A DNA stretch of 64,000 nt from Streptococcus suis (GCF_002960625.1 NZ_POJH01000030.1:1-64000), one strand, 5' to 3'; counted from the stretch's first letter, positions 54,753-63,642 are shown. Translations and numbers: made by a program. The notes: generated by a model from the letters alone, not told the origin.

Positions 54753-55766
54753 ATGACCTTACTAAGCATTGCCATACCGAGTTATAATTCGGAGGCCTAC
54801 CTTCATTACTGTGTTCATTCCCTTGTAATGGGTGGGGACAAGGTTGAAATTCTGATTATTAACGATGGTTCAATAGACCGAACTCAGGAAATCGCAGAGG
54901 AACTTGCCAATCAATTTTCAAATGTGCGAGCTATCTATCAAGAGAATAAGGGCCATGGCGGAGCTGTTAATACAGGAATTCATGAGGCCAAAGGAAAGTA
55001 TTTTAAGGTAGTGGATTCAGATGACTGGGTCGATAGCAGAGCCTATCTGAAGATTTTGGAAAGTTTACAGGCTTTAGAAGATGAAAACACACCTGTTGAT
55101 GCCTTCATTTCCAACTTTGTTTACGAAAAAGAGGGACAATCTCGGAAGAAAACCATGTCCTATCAGGATGTTCTGCCAGCAAATCGAATTTTCGGTTGGG
55201 AGGATGTGGGTGCCTTTTCCAAGGGGCAATATATGATGATGCATTCCTTGATTTACAGGACAGATTTGCTACGGGAGGTTGGTCTGGTTCTGCCAGAGCA
55301 CACCTTCTATGTGGATAATATTTTCGTATTTACTCCTTTGCAGGCAGTGAAAACCATGTTCTATCTGCCAGTAGATTTTTATCGTTACTTTATTGGGCGA
55401 AATGACCAGTCTGTCAATGAGTCCGTCATGATTAAACGAATTGACCAGCAGTTAAAAGTCAATCGAATTTTGGTAGATAATTTAGACTTGGAGGCCATTG
55501 ACAATCCTGATTTACGGAGTTATCTACTCAATCATGTGGAAATTACCACCATTATCTCTTGTGCCCTTCTTAATCGTGCAGGAACAGCTGAACACATGAT
55601 GAAAAAACAGGAATTATGGCACTATATTCGAGATAATAATCCTGCACTCTTTAAGATTGTCCGCAAAGGATTACTCGGGCAGTTGACCAATCTTTACGGT
55701 TACCCAGGGCGAAAAATTTCCAATGCCGTCTATAAAATCGCTAAAAGAATTTATGGTTTTAACTAA
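54753..55766 (+). CDS. family 2 glycosyltransferase
   Basis: A 337-residue GT-A enzyme. The nucleotide-sugar fold starts at LSIAIPSYNSEAYL. Metal-binding acidic residues lie in VVDSDDWVD (about 95), and an acceptor-site-like GQYMMMHSLIYRTDLL follows. There is no membrane segment. It probably adds a sugar to an envelope glycolipid or polymer. GGAGAG supports the ATG at 54753 over the longer frame. A terminator follows. Confidence 0.88.
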   Translation: MTLLSIAIPSYNSEAYLHYCVHSLVMGGDKVEILIINDGSIDRTQEIAEELANQFSNVRAIYQENKGHGGAVNTGIHEAKGKYFKVVDSDDWVDSRAYLKILESLQALEDENTPVDAFISNFVYEKEGQSRKKTMSYQDVLPANRIFGWEDVGAFSKGQYMMMHSLIYRTDLLREVGLVLPEHTFYVDNIFVFTPLQAVKTMFYLPVDFYRYFIGRNDQSVNESVMIKRIDQQLKVNRILVDNLDLEAIDNPDLRSYLLNHVEITTIISCALLNRAGTAEHMMKKQELWHYIRDNNPALFKIVRKGLLGQLTNLYGYPGRKISNAVYKIAKRIYGFN

Positions 55767-55791
55767 AACTCAGTTTCGGCTGAGTTTTTCT
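55767..55791 (+). terminator. glycosyltransferase terminator
   Basis: Stem AAACTCAG/CTGAGTTT with loop TTTCGG and a T-run. Confidence 0.85.
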
Positions 55792-55829
55792 CTTGTTCAG
55801 AATACTTTGTTAATAGCAAGTGAGGATAG

Positions 55830-55858
55830 TTGACATTTTAAAACGACAAGTGTAGAAT
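55830..55858 (+). promoter_or_regulatory. promoter with BlaI/CopY-type operator (box 1)
   Basis: -35 TTGACA (55830-55835), 17-bp spacer and -10 TAGAAT (55853-55858). Operator CGACAAGTGTAG at 55844-55855 overlaps the -10 element, so binding should block polymerase. Confidence 0.75.
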
Positions 55859-55886
55859 AATAGAGAAAGAAAAGAGGATATCAAGT

Positions 55887-56255
55887 ATGAATGATTTAAA
55901 ACGTCTACCCGATACAGAATTTACAGTCTTAAGAACCATTTGGCACTTGCCAAACCCAGTGACCTCTGCTCAAATTATTAGTAACTTGGGAGAAGAAAAT
56001 CACTGGAAGCCCCAAACCTTATTGACCATTCTTGCACGCTTGACTGAAAAAGGTTTTTTGAAGAGTGAGCGAAGTGGCCGAGAGCGTCACTATACAGCCA
56101 TTGTGTCTGAAGAAGAATATATGGCGGTTGAAACATCAAATTTTTTAGATCGTTACCAAGGGAACTCGCTTGGTGGTCTGGTCAAAACCCTCTTCTCCTC
56201 CAATGCTTTGTCAGCCGATGAACTGGATGAGTTAAGGAGCTTGTTGAATAAATAA
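55887..56255 (+). CDS. BlaI/CopY-family transcriptional repressor
   Basis: A 122-residue winged-helix repressor of the Penicillinase_R family. The DNA-binding part (about 8-75) includes KRLPDTEFTVLRTIWHLPNPV and a LLTILARLTEKGFLKSER recognition segment, and a C-terminal dimer helix follows. There are no CxC copper-binding motifs, so it is BlaI-like rather than CopY-like. The next gene encodes an M56 protease, as in bla/mec systems. Boxes of the form ACAANTGTAG lie in front of this gene and of the downstream genes. Confidence 0.9.
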   Translation: MNDLKRLPDTEFTVLRTIWHLPNPVTSAQIISNLGEENHWKPQTLLTILARLTEKGFLKSERSGRERHYTAIVSEEEYMAVETSNFLDRYQGNSLGGLVKTLFSSNALSADELDELRSLLNK

Positions 56256-56275
56256 TATATAGTTGGAGATTTGAA

Positions 56276-57847
56276 ATGTCATCACTCATCTTGCGCTTTT
56301 TCCTAATGAGTTTATATAAATCGGCATTGATTTTGGTAGTCAGTGGCTTGTTCATCTTATTAAAAAATAGGGTTTCCGCTAGGGTTCGTTATCTGACCTG
56401 GTTGGCCTTGTTGGCTAGTCTGATTTTTCCTTTTAGACCTCGTTTTGGTTCGGGTTTGGTCACTATTGAGCACAGTCCTAAGGTAGTATCGACTGCTATT
56501 GAAACGACAGGCACTGTAGCTAGCTCAGCAACCACTAGTCAACCCAACTTGGTGGATTTTGTCCTTGGCTTACCCTGGTTACAGATTTTCTTGTTTATCT
56601 GGTTTCTAGGTTTTACGGTAGTACTGGGTCGTTCAATTTTTGCTTATGTGAAATTCAGTAACCTTTTGAAGAGATGGGGAGCACCTATTTCTGACTTAAG
56701 GATTTTAGAGAATTTTCATATTATCAAAGAAGAGTTTGGCATCAAGAAGGACATTCGTTTATTTCACTACCCACAGGTTTCCAGTCCCATGATTTTTGGA
56801 CTGCGTCATCCAATTGTGCTTTTACCAGCGACAGACTATACAGATGAGGAACTGGATCTTATTTTTGAACATGAACTGACCCACTATAAGCATAGGGATA
56901 TATATGCCAATTTATTGGTTCTACTTGTGAAGGCTGCCCACTGGTTTAATCCGATTGTGGCCTTTGCCTGCAAGGAAGTACAGGAAGCTGCAGAGAGTTA
57001 CTGTGACCACAGCGTTCTCAGTCAACGTGATCAAGCCTACCGTTCTTTTTATGGTGAAACCATTATCACCATGATTCATAAGAGTCAGCAGCCAGTCCTG
57101 CTTTCTAGCTGTTTCTATTCAAATAAGTTTAATCTCAAGCGTCGTATTATTGCGATTATGGACAACCGTATTCCTATGCGTTCACTTGGTTTATTGGTCA
57201 CAACCTTTATGACCATGGCCTTGGTCTTTTCAGGTTCTATTTTCGTTGTGGCAATGACGGAAGATCAAGTCAATCAGGTCATTCAAGAGGAAGGTTTGAC
57301 CGATAAGCAAGCCTTAGAAGCGGCACTAAAAGATCAAAAACTTAAGCAGACAGATGTCAAGGATGTGAAAGTGACAGAGGCATCGGATTACTGTTTGGTT
57401 GAATTTTCTAAGGGGGAAACACGTTACCATATCCAAGTCGATAAGTTGACCAAACAGGTAAGAAAAGTGGAAAAAGAAACCTTGAAAGTCGTATCGTCTT
57501 CCTCAACGACAAAATCTTCATCAACAACTGCAACGACAACAAAACCATCTTCAACAGCAACCAGCACAGCAAGCTCCACCACAGTTGCTACAACAACTAC
57601 AACAAATGCTGGTAATGCTGGAGAAAGCGCAAATGGTTCTGCAGTTACTAATGGTCAAGCACCAGCCTCAAGTACAGTAGAAACGCCAGTGGTTACTGAA
57701 ACGCCGACATCAAGCTATACTCCAGCTACAACATCTACACCAACGACGATTTATACACCGCCTGTAGCTACCAGTGATGATGTAGATGTCAGCGATGATA
57801 CAGATGATGTGGATACCAGTGATGATACAGATGATTCTGATGACTAG
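56276..57847 (+). CDS. M56 (BlaR1-like) membrane metalloprotease with PepSY-like outer domain
   Basis: A 523-residue protein. Membrane segments lie near 5-25, 35-50, 95-120 and 300-325. The zinc protease motif HELTH lies in FEHELTHYKHRD (about 200), with the third-ligand Glu region EVQEAAESYCDHS (about 237). Outside the last span, residues 330-405 (LTDKQALEAALKDQKLKQTD...) look like a PepSY domain. A Ser/Thr-rich stretch and an Asp-rich tail (DDVDVSDDTDD) follow. There is no penicillin-binding domain, so the signal is not a beta-lactam by the known mechanism. It probably cleaves the BlaI-type repressor on signal perception. Confidence 0.85.
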   Translation: MSSLILRFFLMSLYKSALILVVSGLFILLKNRVSARVRYLTWLALLASLIFPFRPRFGSGLVTIEHSPKVVSTAIETTGTVASSATTSQPNLVDFVLGLPWLQIFLFIWFLGFTVVLGRSIFAYVKFSNLLKRWGAPISDLRILENFHIIKEEFGIKKDIRLFHYPQVSSPMIFGLRHPIVLLPATDYTDEELDLIFEHELTHYKHRDIYANLLVLLVKAAHWFNPIVAFACKEVQEAAESYCDHSVLSQRDQAYRSFYGETIITMIHKSQQPVLLSSCFYSNKFNLKRRIIAIMDNRIPMRSLGLLVTTFMTMALVFSGSIFVVAMTEDQVNQVIQEEGLTDKQALEAALKDQKLKQTDVKDVKVTEASDYCLVEFSKGETRYHIQVDKLTKQVRKVEKETLKVVSSSSTTKSSSTTATTTKPSSTATSTASSTTVATTTTTNAGNAGESANGSAVTNGQAPASSTVETPVVTETPTSSYTPATTSTPTTIYTPPVATSDDVDVSDDTDDVDTSDDTDDSDD

Positions 57848-57854
57848 TGCTATG

Positions 57855-57878
57855 CACCTCTGATTAGAGGTGTTTTTT
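57855..57878 (+). terminator. terminator of the repressor-protease operon
   Basis: Stem CACCTCT/AGAGGTG with a 4-nt loop and six T. Confidence 0.85.
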
Positions 57879-57937
57879 AGGTCCTCTACTATAGGAACAT
57901 ACTTGTAAAATTTTTTTACTTTTTTGAGTTTTTAAGC

Positions 57938-58040
57938 TTGACAATTTAAAACGACAAGTGTAGAATGTAATTATACTACAATTGTAGAAGAATGAGTGGG
58001 CGTCCACTCTATTCTAAAAAACAAAATACTACAAATGTAG
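57938..58040 (+). promoter_or_regulatory. promoter and boxes 2-4 of the PepSY gene
   Basis: -35 TTGACA (57938-57943), 17-bp spacer and -10 TAGAAT (57961-57966). Box 2 CGACAAGTGTAG (57952-57963) overlaps the -10, as in box 1. Box 3 CTACAATTGTAG (57976-57987) is a perfect palindrome at the expected start site. Box 4 CTACAAATGTAG lies at 58029-58040, after a GAGTGG/CCACTC hairpin. Confidence 0.75.
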
Positions 58041-58062
58041 AAAAACAATCATGGAGTTTATT

Positions 58063-58869
58063 ATGAAACAGTTAAAAACATTGACATTTACAGCACTAGT
58101 AGCCGCTACTCTTGGTTTGCAGCAAACAGTATCGGCCAATCAAATCAAAACAATGGATGCAGCAAAATCAATCGTATTAAAAGATCTTAGTTTGAATGCT
58201 AGTCAAGTACGATTCAAGGATCTAGATTTTGAAAAAGGAATCTATGAGATTGATCTAGTTGCCAACAATGTGGAGTACGACTACGATGTCCAAGCTAGCA
58301 CAGGAAAAATTATTAAGAAAAAGTCTAAAACTCTAACACCTACAAAGACTACTGTAAAACCAGCTCAACCAACTCAAGCGAAGAAAACAACTGTTGCCGT
58401 AACGATTTCAACAGAGCAGGCAAAAACAATTGCCCTGAAGGATGCAGGTTTGACAGCTAATAAGGTTCGCTTCAAAGAAGTAGATCTTGAGAAGGGCGTT
58501 TATGAAGTGGATTTTGTGGCAAATAACCTTGAATATGAATATGATATCAATGGTTTAACAGGCAAGATTATCAAGAAAAAGACAAAAGCAGTCGCTGTAA
58601 AACCAGCAACTCCGCAGAAAAAACCAGTTGTAGTTACACAGCCTAAGAAAGTGGCAGTAGTGCCAACGCTTTCAGTAGAACAAGTGAAGACTATTGTCTT
58701 GAAAGATTTAGGCTTGGCAGCAGCTAAAGTTCGCTTTAAAGAGATTGACCTTGAGAAAGGCATCTATGAGGTTGAAGCCCTTGCCAACAACTCTGAATTT
58801 GACTACAAGATTAACGGTACAACAGGTCAAATTATCAAGAAAAAAGTAGAAGCAAAGAAAAGCTGGTAA
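58063..58869 (+). CDS. secreted protein with three PepSY-like repeats
   Basis: A 268-residue protein. The signal peptide (about 1-25) is probably cleaved near VSA-NQ. Three homologous units of about 65 residues follow (about 28-95, 110-180 and 200-265). Each has the pattern A/VK-x2-VLKD-x-LT/GL-x-A-x-VRFK-x2-DLEKGIYEV and ends in TGKIIKKK. PepSY-type domains often inhibit or bind proteases or sense the cell surface. GGAG before the ATG at 58063 decides against an ATG four codons upstream. Three operator boxes precede it. Confidence 0.85.
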   Translation: MKQLKTLTFTALVAATLGLQQTVSANQIKTMDAAKSIVLKDLSLNASQVRFKDLDFEKGIYEIDLVANNVEYDYDVQASTGKIIKKKSKTLTPTKTTVKPAQPTQAKKTTVAVTISTEQAKTIALKDAGLTANKVRFKEVDLEKGVYEVDFVANNLEYEYDINGLTGKIIKKKTKAVAVKPATPQKKPVVVTQPKKVAVVPTLSVEQVKTIVLKDLGLAAAKVRFKEIDLEKGIYEVEALANNSEFDYKINGTTGQIIKKKVEAKKSW

Positions 58870-58875
58870 TAGATA

Positions 58876-58904
58876 GGGAGAGTGGGAAGTGAGCCACTCT
58901 TCCC
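58876..58904 (+). terminator. hairpin between the PepSY and VTC genes, possible attenuator
   Basis: Stem GGGAGAGTGG/CCACTCTTCCC with no strong T-run. It may lower rather than stop read-through into the VTC gene. Confidence 0.5.
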
Positions 58905-58918
58905 TTAACCCCTTAGAA

Positions 58919-58930
58919 CGACAAATGTAG
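58919..58930 (+). promoter_or_regulatory. operator box 5 upstream of the VTC gene
   Basis: CGACAAATGTAGAA matches the other boxes and lies 14 bases before the VTC gene start. No clear -35 element is visible at the spacing seen for boxes 1 and 2. Confidence 0.6.
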
Positions 58931-58944
58931 AAAAAGAGAGTAAG

Positions 58945-59688
58945 ATGAAAGAAACAGTACAGACCAAATTTAAACGAATCGAAACAAAATATATCCTTGA
59001 TCGCCATCAACTAGCAGCGGTTATGGCAGAGCTTCAGGCTCATGTAGTCAAAGATGATTACCCAACTTCAACCATTACCAATATATATTTTGATACAAAT
59101 GAATATCGAATGATTCAAGATTCTGCGGAGCGTCTGTGGAAGCGTGAGAAAATCCGTATGCGGACCTACGATGCTCATCCACATGCAGATAGCCAGGTCT
59201 TTTTAGAAATCAAGAAAAAAGAAAATGGCGTTGGCTTGAAGGATCGCTTGACCTCAAAGCCAGCATCGGTCTTGAAATTTATGAGCCATAACCTAGTTGA
59301 TGAAACCATCAACAATCCAGTGCTTTTGGAAACAATGGCAGAGCTTCGAGAGCGTTACGGCAAGATTGAGCCCATGATGTACATTTACTATGATCGTTTT
59401 TCAATGAAAGGGATTGAGGATAAGAAGGTTCGTATCACTATTGACCAAAATATCCTTTATCGTCATTACGATGTGGATTTGTTTGCAGGAAAGTATGGCT
59501 ATCCTTTATTAGAAGATGATCAAGTAATTATGGAAATTAAGGTGCCTGAAACCTACCCAGAATGGCTTCAAGCCATTATTGATAAGTACGGTTTAGAGCG
59601 CGTGTCCTTCTCTAAATATGGGACAGCCCACCGTAAGTTAGTAGAAAGTCAAGAAGAGGAAATAATTTTTGAAAGAGCAATTGTTTAA
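58945..59688 (+). CDS. VTC-domain polyphosphate polymerase-like protein
   Basis: A 247-residue cytoplasmic tunnel-fold protein of the VTC (polyphosphate polymerase) family. Conserved basic and acidic tunnel residues are present: ETKYIL at about 12, WKREKIRMRTY at about 66, FLEIKKK at about 90, VIMEIKVPE near 195 and SFSKYGTAHRK near 222. Yeast VTC4 makes polyphosphate from ATP. Bacterial homologues paired with DUF4956 are poorly studied. It overlaps the DUF4956 gene by 20 bases, implying joint function. Confidence 0.88.
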   Translation: MKETVQTKFKRIETKYILDRHQLAAVMAELQAHVVKDDYPTSTITNIYFDTNEYRMIQDSAERLWKREKIRMRTYDAHPHADSQVFLEIKKKENGVGLKDRLTSKPASVLKFMSHNLVDETINNPVLLETMAELRERYGKIEPMMYIYYDRFSMKGIEDKKVRITIDQNILYRHYDVDLFAGKYGYPLLEDDQVIMEIKVPETYPEWLQAIIDKYGLERVSFSKYGTAHRKLVESQEEEIIFERAIV

Positions 59689-60355
59689 AAGTATCTTTGA
59701 AACCAATACAGGCCCCGCAGAACCGTCTATGCTAGCAACCAGTTTAGTCGTTAGCCTGATTCTGGGGCTGATTATTGCAGTAGTTTATAAATACAAGACC
59801 CTATATTCCAAGGAATTTGTGATTACTTTGACCGTTCTTCCGGTTCTTATGACCATGATTATATTTATGGTCAACGGAAACTTGGGAACCAGTGTGGCCA
59901 TTGCGGGAACCTTCGGGATGATTCGGTTTCGCTCTGCGGCAGGTGGGGCTAAGGAACTCTTGATGGTCTTTATCGCAACGGGTATTGGCCTGGCTTGCGG
60001 TATGGGCTTTATTATCCTAGCAACCATTTTTACACTCTTTGTTTGTCTAGTCTTGCTATTCTTGGAAAATTCTTCCTTTGCAGCAGTTAGTCAAACCAGA
60101 AGGAATATCACCATTCGAGTTCCTAGGGAGTTGGATTACGAACTACTATTTGAAGCTACTTTTATCAATGCCTGTAAGTATGTAGAATTGGTCAGCATTA
60201 AGAACATTAAAAAAAGCAATAGCTTGGAGCTGGTCTATAATGTTGATTTAGATTCGAATTTATCGGACAAACAGGTGATTGATACCTTGCTCAGTATCAA
60301 TGATTCGATTGAGATCAGCATTAGCAAGCTGGCACAGAAAAAGAAAACCTTGTAG
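59669..60355 (+). CDS. DUF4956 membrane protein
   Basis: A 228-residue protein with an N-terminal membrane part (three to four spans, about 22-135) around a conserved IAGTFGMIRFRSAAGGAKE loop, and a soluble C-terminal domain of about 90 residues. DUF4956 genes often sit beside VTC-domain genes. A role in moving the polymer or its product across the membrane is plausible inference. The start is TTG with AGAGGA upstream, inside the end of the VTC gene. Confidence 0.85.
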   Translation: MKEQLFKSIFETNTGPAEPSMLATSLVVSLILGLIIAVVYKYKTLYSKEFVITLTVLPVLMTMIIFMVNGNLGTSVAIAGTFGMIRFRSAAGGAKELLMVFIATGIGLACGMGFIILATIFTLFVCLVLLFLENSSFAAVSQTRRNITIRVPRELDYELLFEATFINACKYVELVSIKNIKKSNSLELVYNVDLDSNLSDKQVIDTLLSINDSIEISISKLAQKKKTL

Positions 60356-60361
60356 GAGGGT

Positions 60362-60387
60362 GAGAGATTGGCAACAATCTCTTTTTT
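60362..60387 (+). terminator. terminator of the VTC-DUF4956 operon
   Basis: Stem AGAGATTG/CAATCTCT with loop GCAA, then seven T. Confidence 0.85.
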
Positions 60388-60421
60388 TGTATATAATGAA
60401 GTCAGAATAGGAGGCCCAGAG

Positions 60422-61333
60422 ATGCAAAGATTAGGACAAACAGGATTAGAAGTTCCACGAATTGGTCTAGGTTGTATGCGAATGGCAAGTTTGAGCGAGA
60501 AGGAAACAGCCCAGGTCTTGAAAACAGTCCTTGAACAAGGTATCAACTTTTTCGATCATGCGGATATTTATGGTAAGGGAGAATCTGAAATTCGTTTTGC
60601 CCAGGGGGCAAAATTGGCAGGACTGAAGCGAGAGGATATTTTCCTCCAATCAAAATGCGGTATTCGTAAGGGCTATTTTGATTTTTCTAAAGACTACATC
60701 TTGGAGTCAGTGGATGGTATTCTCAAGCGCCTGGATACAGAATATCTTGATGTTTTGGCCCTCCACCGTCCAGATGCTCTCATGGAAGCAGAAGAAGTCG
60801 CAGAGGCCTTTCATCTCTTGAAGCAGGCTGGTAAGGTGCGACATTTCGGTGTCAGCAACCAGAACATCTACCAAATGGAATTGCTCCAGTCCTATCTGGA
60901 TCAGCCCCTAGCGGTCAATCAGCTCCAACTTTCGCCTGCCCATACTCCTTTGATTGATGCAGGGCTCCATGTCAATATGAAAGACGATGCTGCGACCATG
61001 CGGGATGGAGGTTTGATTGATTATTGCCAGCTCAAAAAAATCACTATTCAGGCTTGGTCACCCTTTCTGATTGATTTGCAGCAGGGGATTTTCGCCAACC
61101 ATCCTGACTATGCTTCTCTGAATCAGACCCTTAGGGAAATAGCAGAGCGCTACCATGTTTCACATGAAACAATTGTCGTTGCTTGGATTTTGCGTCATCC
61201 AGCAAATATTCAAACCATTGTTGGGTCCATGAATCCAGAACGTTTGACCAAGATTGCACAAGCAAGTCAGATTACACTCACTCGACCAGAATGGTATGAA
61301 ATCTATAAAAGTGCAGGCAACATTCTGCCCTAG
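60422..61333 (+). CDS. aldo/keto reductase (YdhF-like)
   Basis: A 303-residue NADPH-dependent oxidoreductase with a TIM barrel. The catalytic tetrad is Asp and Tyr in FFDHADIYG (about 45-50), Lys in QSKCGIR (about 79) and His in LALHRPDAL (about 116). The substrate is unknown. GGAGG precedes the ATG at 60422; the longer frame runs through a terminator and is rejected. A parS-like sequence lies inside the gene at 61156-61171. Confidence 0.9.
   Translation: MQRLGQTGLEVPRIGLGCMRMASLSEKETAQVLKTVLEQGINFFDHADIYGKGESEIRFAQGAKLAGLKREDIFLQSKCGIRKGYFDFSKDYILESVDGILKRLDTEYLDVLALHRPDALMEAEEVAEAFHLLKQAGKVRHFGVSNQNIYQMELLQSYLDQPLAVNQLQLSPAHTPLIDAGLHVNMKDDAATMRDGGLIDYCQLKKITIQAWSPFLIDLQQGIFANHPDYASLNQTLREIAERYHVSHETIVVAWILRHPANIQTIVGSMNPERLTKIAQASQITLTRPEWYEIYKSAGNILP
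61156..61171. promoter_or_regulatory. parS-like site in the aldo/keto reductase gene
   Basis: TGTTTCACATGAAACA differs from the ParB consensus only by A instead of G at the centre. Confidence 0.55.
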
Positions 61334-61342
61334 GAGGAATGT

Positions 61343-61795
61343 ATGCAGTGGGAAATAAAAGCATTTGACCAACTTAGTTTACAGGAACTTTACACCATCT
61401 TGACACTTCGGACCAATGTGTTTGTTGTAGAACAAGCCTGTCCCTATCCTGAAGTTGATGGAAAGGATCCAAACTGTCTTCATCTTTTAGGCACAGACAA
61501 CGGGGAGTTGGTTGCATACTTGAGAATTTTACCGGCTGGTCTGAGCTATGATGAAGTTTCCATCGGTCGTGTGGTCATCAAGCCAAGTCATCGTGGTAAA
61601 GGCTTGGGTCGGCCAATGATGGAGCAAGCTATCCATTACATTACAAATGAATGGAAAGAAAATCAGATTAAAATCGGTGCCCAAGCCTATTTAGAAAAAT
61701 TCTATCAATCGCTTGGCTTTAAGCCAGTTTCTGAAGTATATTTGGAGGATGATATTCCGCATTTGGATATGCTATACAGCAAACCAGTCAACTAG
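61343..61795 (+). CDS. GNAT acetyltransferase, ElaA family
   Basis: A 150-residue N-acetyltransferase resembling ElaA. The N-terminal signature is LYTILTLRTNVFVVEQ, and the acetyl-CoA loop is VIKPSHRGKGLGRPMM (about 75). The substrate is unknown. It lies 9 bases after the aldo/keto reductase gene, so the two are co-transcribed. Confidence 0.9.
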   Translation: MQWEIKAFDQLSLQELYTILTLRTNVFVVEQACPYPEVDGKDPNCLHLLGTDNGELVAYLRILPAGLSYDEVSIGRVVIKPSHRGKGLGRPMMEQAIHYITNEWKENQIKIGAQAYLEKFYQSLGFKPVSEVYLEDDIPHLDMLYSKPVN

Positions 61796-61808
61796 GGCTG
61801 GTTTTTCG
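61783..61808 (+). terminator. terminator after the acetyltransferase gene
   Basis: Stem AAACCAGT/CTGGTTT across the stop codon, then TTTCGATTTTTTC. Confidence 0.75.
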
Positions 61809-61890
61809 ATTTTTTCTCGGCAATTTCCCCCAAAAATCAGCTATTTTATGGTAGAATGAATAAGTATAAAATCAGTAAAAGAGGAAGAAT

Positions 61891-63642
61891 ATGAAACGTT
61901 CTATGTACGCTGGACGTGTTCGTAAGGAACATGTCGGACAGGAAATTACTTTGAAAGGTTGGGTTGGCCGCCGTCGTGACTTGGGTGGCTTGATTTTCAT
62001 TGATTTGCGTGACCGCGAAGGTATTATGCAATTGGTCATCAATCCAGAACTTGTAGATCAAGATCTCATGACAACTGCTGAAAGCCTCCGTAGTGAATTC
62101 GTTATCGAAGTGACGGGAACGGTTGTGGAGCGCGAACAAGCAAACGACAATATTCCAACAGGAGCGGTTGAACTGCAAGTAACCAGCTTGACAGTGCTCA
62201 ACACGGCTAAGACAACTCCATTTGAAATCAAGGATGGCATTGAAGCCAGTGACGATACACGTTTGCGCTATCGCTATTTGGATCTTCGTCGTCCAGAAAT
62301 GCTTAACAACTTCAAGTTGCGTGCAGCTGTAACCCACAGCATTCGTAACTACTTAGACGAGCTTGAATTTATCGATGTGGAAACGCCAATGTTGACCAAG
62401 TCAACGCCAGAAGGTGCGCGTGATTACTTGGTACCTTCTCGTGTGTCAAAAGGTCACTTCTATGCCCTTCCACAAAGCCCACAGATTACTAAGCAGCTAT
62501 TGATGAATGCTGGTTTTGACCGTTATTACCAAATCGTTAAGTGTTTCCGTGACGAAGATTTGCGTGGGGACCGTCAACCTGAGTTTACACAGGTTGACTT
62601 AGAAACTTCATTCTTGAATGAAGTTGAAATCCAAGACATCGTAGAAGGCTTGATTGCTAAGGTCTTGAAAGATACCAAAGGGATCGACGTGACCTTGCCA
62701 TTCCCACGTATGTCCTATGACCATGCTATGAATTTCTACGGTTCAGACAAGCCAGATACTCGTTTTGACATGCTTTTACAAGACTTGACAGAGGTTGTCA
62801 AGGAAGTTGACTTCAAAGTCTTCTCAGAAGCACCTGTTGTAAAGGCTATTGTAGTCAAAGGTGCGGCGGACAGCTACTCTCGTAAGGATATTGATAAATT
62901 AACAGAGTACGCCAAACAATTTGGTGCCAAGGGATTAGCTTGGGTTAAGGTTGACCAGGGGGAACTAGCGGGTCCAGTTGCCAAATTCTTGACAGCTATT
63001 ACTGCTGACTTGACAGCAAGTTTACAACTGGAAGACAAGGACTTAGTTCTCTTTGTGGCAGATGAATTGGAAGTTGCCAACAATACCTTGGGTGCTTTGC
63101 GTAATCGCTTGGCAAAAGAGCAAGGTTTGATTGACGAAAGTAAGTTCAACTTCCTTTGGATTGTGGACTGGCCAATGTTTGAGTGGTCAGAAGAAGAAGG
63201 ACGCTACATGAGTGCCCACCACCCATTCACCTTGCCAACAGCAGACACAGCTCATCATTTGGATGGTGATTTGGCACAAGTACGTGCGGTTGCCTATGAC
63301 ATTGTTCTAAATGGATATGAGCTTGGCGGCGGTAGCCTTCGTATCAACCAAAAAGAGGTGCAGGAGCAGATGTTCAAGGCACTTGGCTTCTCTGCAGAGG
63401 ATGCCCATGAGCAGTTTGGTTTCTTGCTAGAAGCTATGGACTATGGTTTCCCACCACATGGAGGATTGGCTATCGGTTTGGACCGTTTTGTCATGCTCTT
63501 GGCTGGTGAGGACAACATCCGTGAAGTCATTGCCTTTCCGAAGAACAACAAGGCATCTGATCCAATGACACAGGCTCCAAGCACAGTTGCATCAGCTCAA
63601 TTAGAGGAATTAGCTTTAGATATCACACTTGAAAATGAATAA
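61891..63642 (+). CDS. aspS: aspartyl-tRNA synthetase
   Basis: A 583-residue class II synthetase of the bacterial type. The N-terminal OB-fold anticodon-binding domain (about 1-110) precedes the catalytic core ([21 protein letters not shown], then [18 protein letters not shown] at about 218) and the inserted GAD domain. Motif 3 ([13 protein letters not shown]) lies near residue 527. GAGGAAG precedes the ATG. Confidence 0.98.
   Translation: MKRSMYAGRVRKEHVGQEITLKGWVGRRRDLGGLIFIDLRDREGIMQLVINPELVDQDLMTTAESLRSEFVIEVTGTVVEREQANDNIPTGAVELQVTSLTVLNTAKTTPFEIKDGIEASDDTRLRYRYLDLRRPEMLNNFKLRAAVTHSIRNYLDELEFIDVETPMLTKSTPEGARDYLVPSRVSKGHFYALPQSPQITKQLLMNAGFDRYYQIVKCFRDEDLRGDRQPEFTQVDLETSFLNEVEIQDIVEGLIAKVLKDTKGIDVTLPFPRMSYDHAMNFYGSDKPDTRFDMLLQDLTEVVKEVDFKVFSEAPVVKAIVVKGAADSYSRKDIDKLTEYAKQFGAKGLAWVKVDQGELAGPVAKFLTAITADLTASLQLEDKDLVLFVADELEVANNTLGALRNRLAKEQGLIDESKFNFLWIVDWPMFEWSEEEGRYMSAHHPFTLPTADTAHHLDGDLAQVRAVAYDIVLNGYELGGGSLRINQKEVQEQMFKALGFSAEDAHEQFGFLLEAMDYGFPPHGGLAIGLDRFVMLLAGEDNIREVIAFPKNNKASDPMTQAPSTVASAQLEELALDITLENE

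Noticed and set aside
55887..56255. CopY copper repressor
   Set aside because: No CxCx4CxC motif is present and no copper ATPase gene is nearby, even though the operator resembles a cop box.
55887..57847. A beta-lactam resistance (bla/mec) regulatory pair
   Set aside because: The M56 protein lacks a penicillin-binding domain and no beta-lactamase or PBP2a gene is nearby. The boxes precede PepSY and VTC genes instead.
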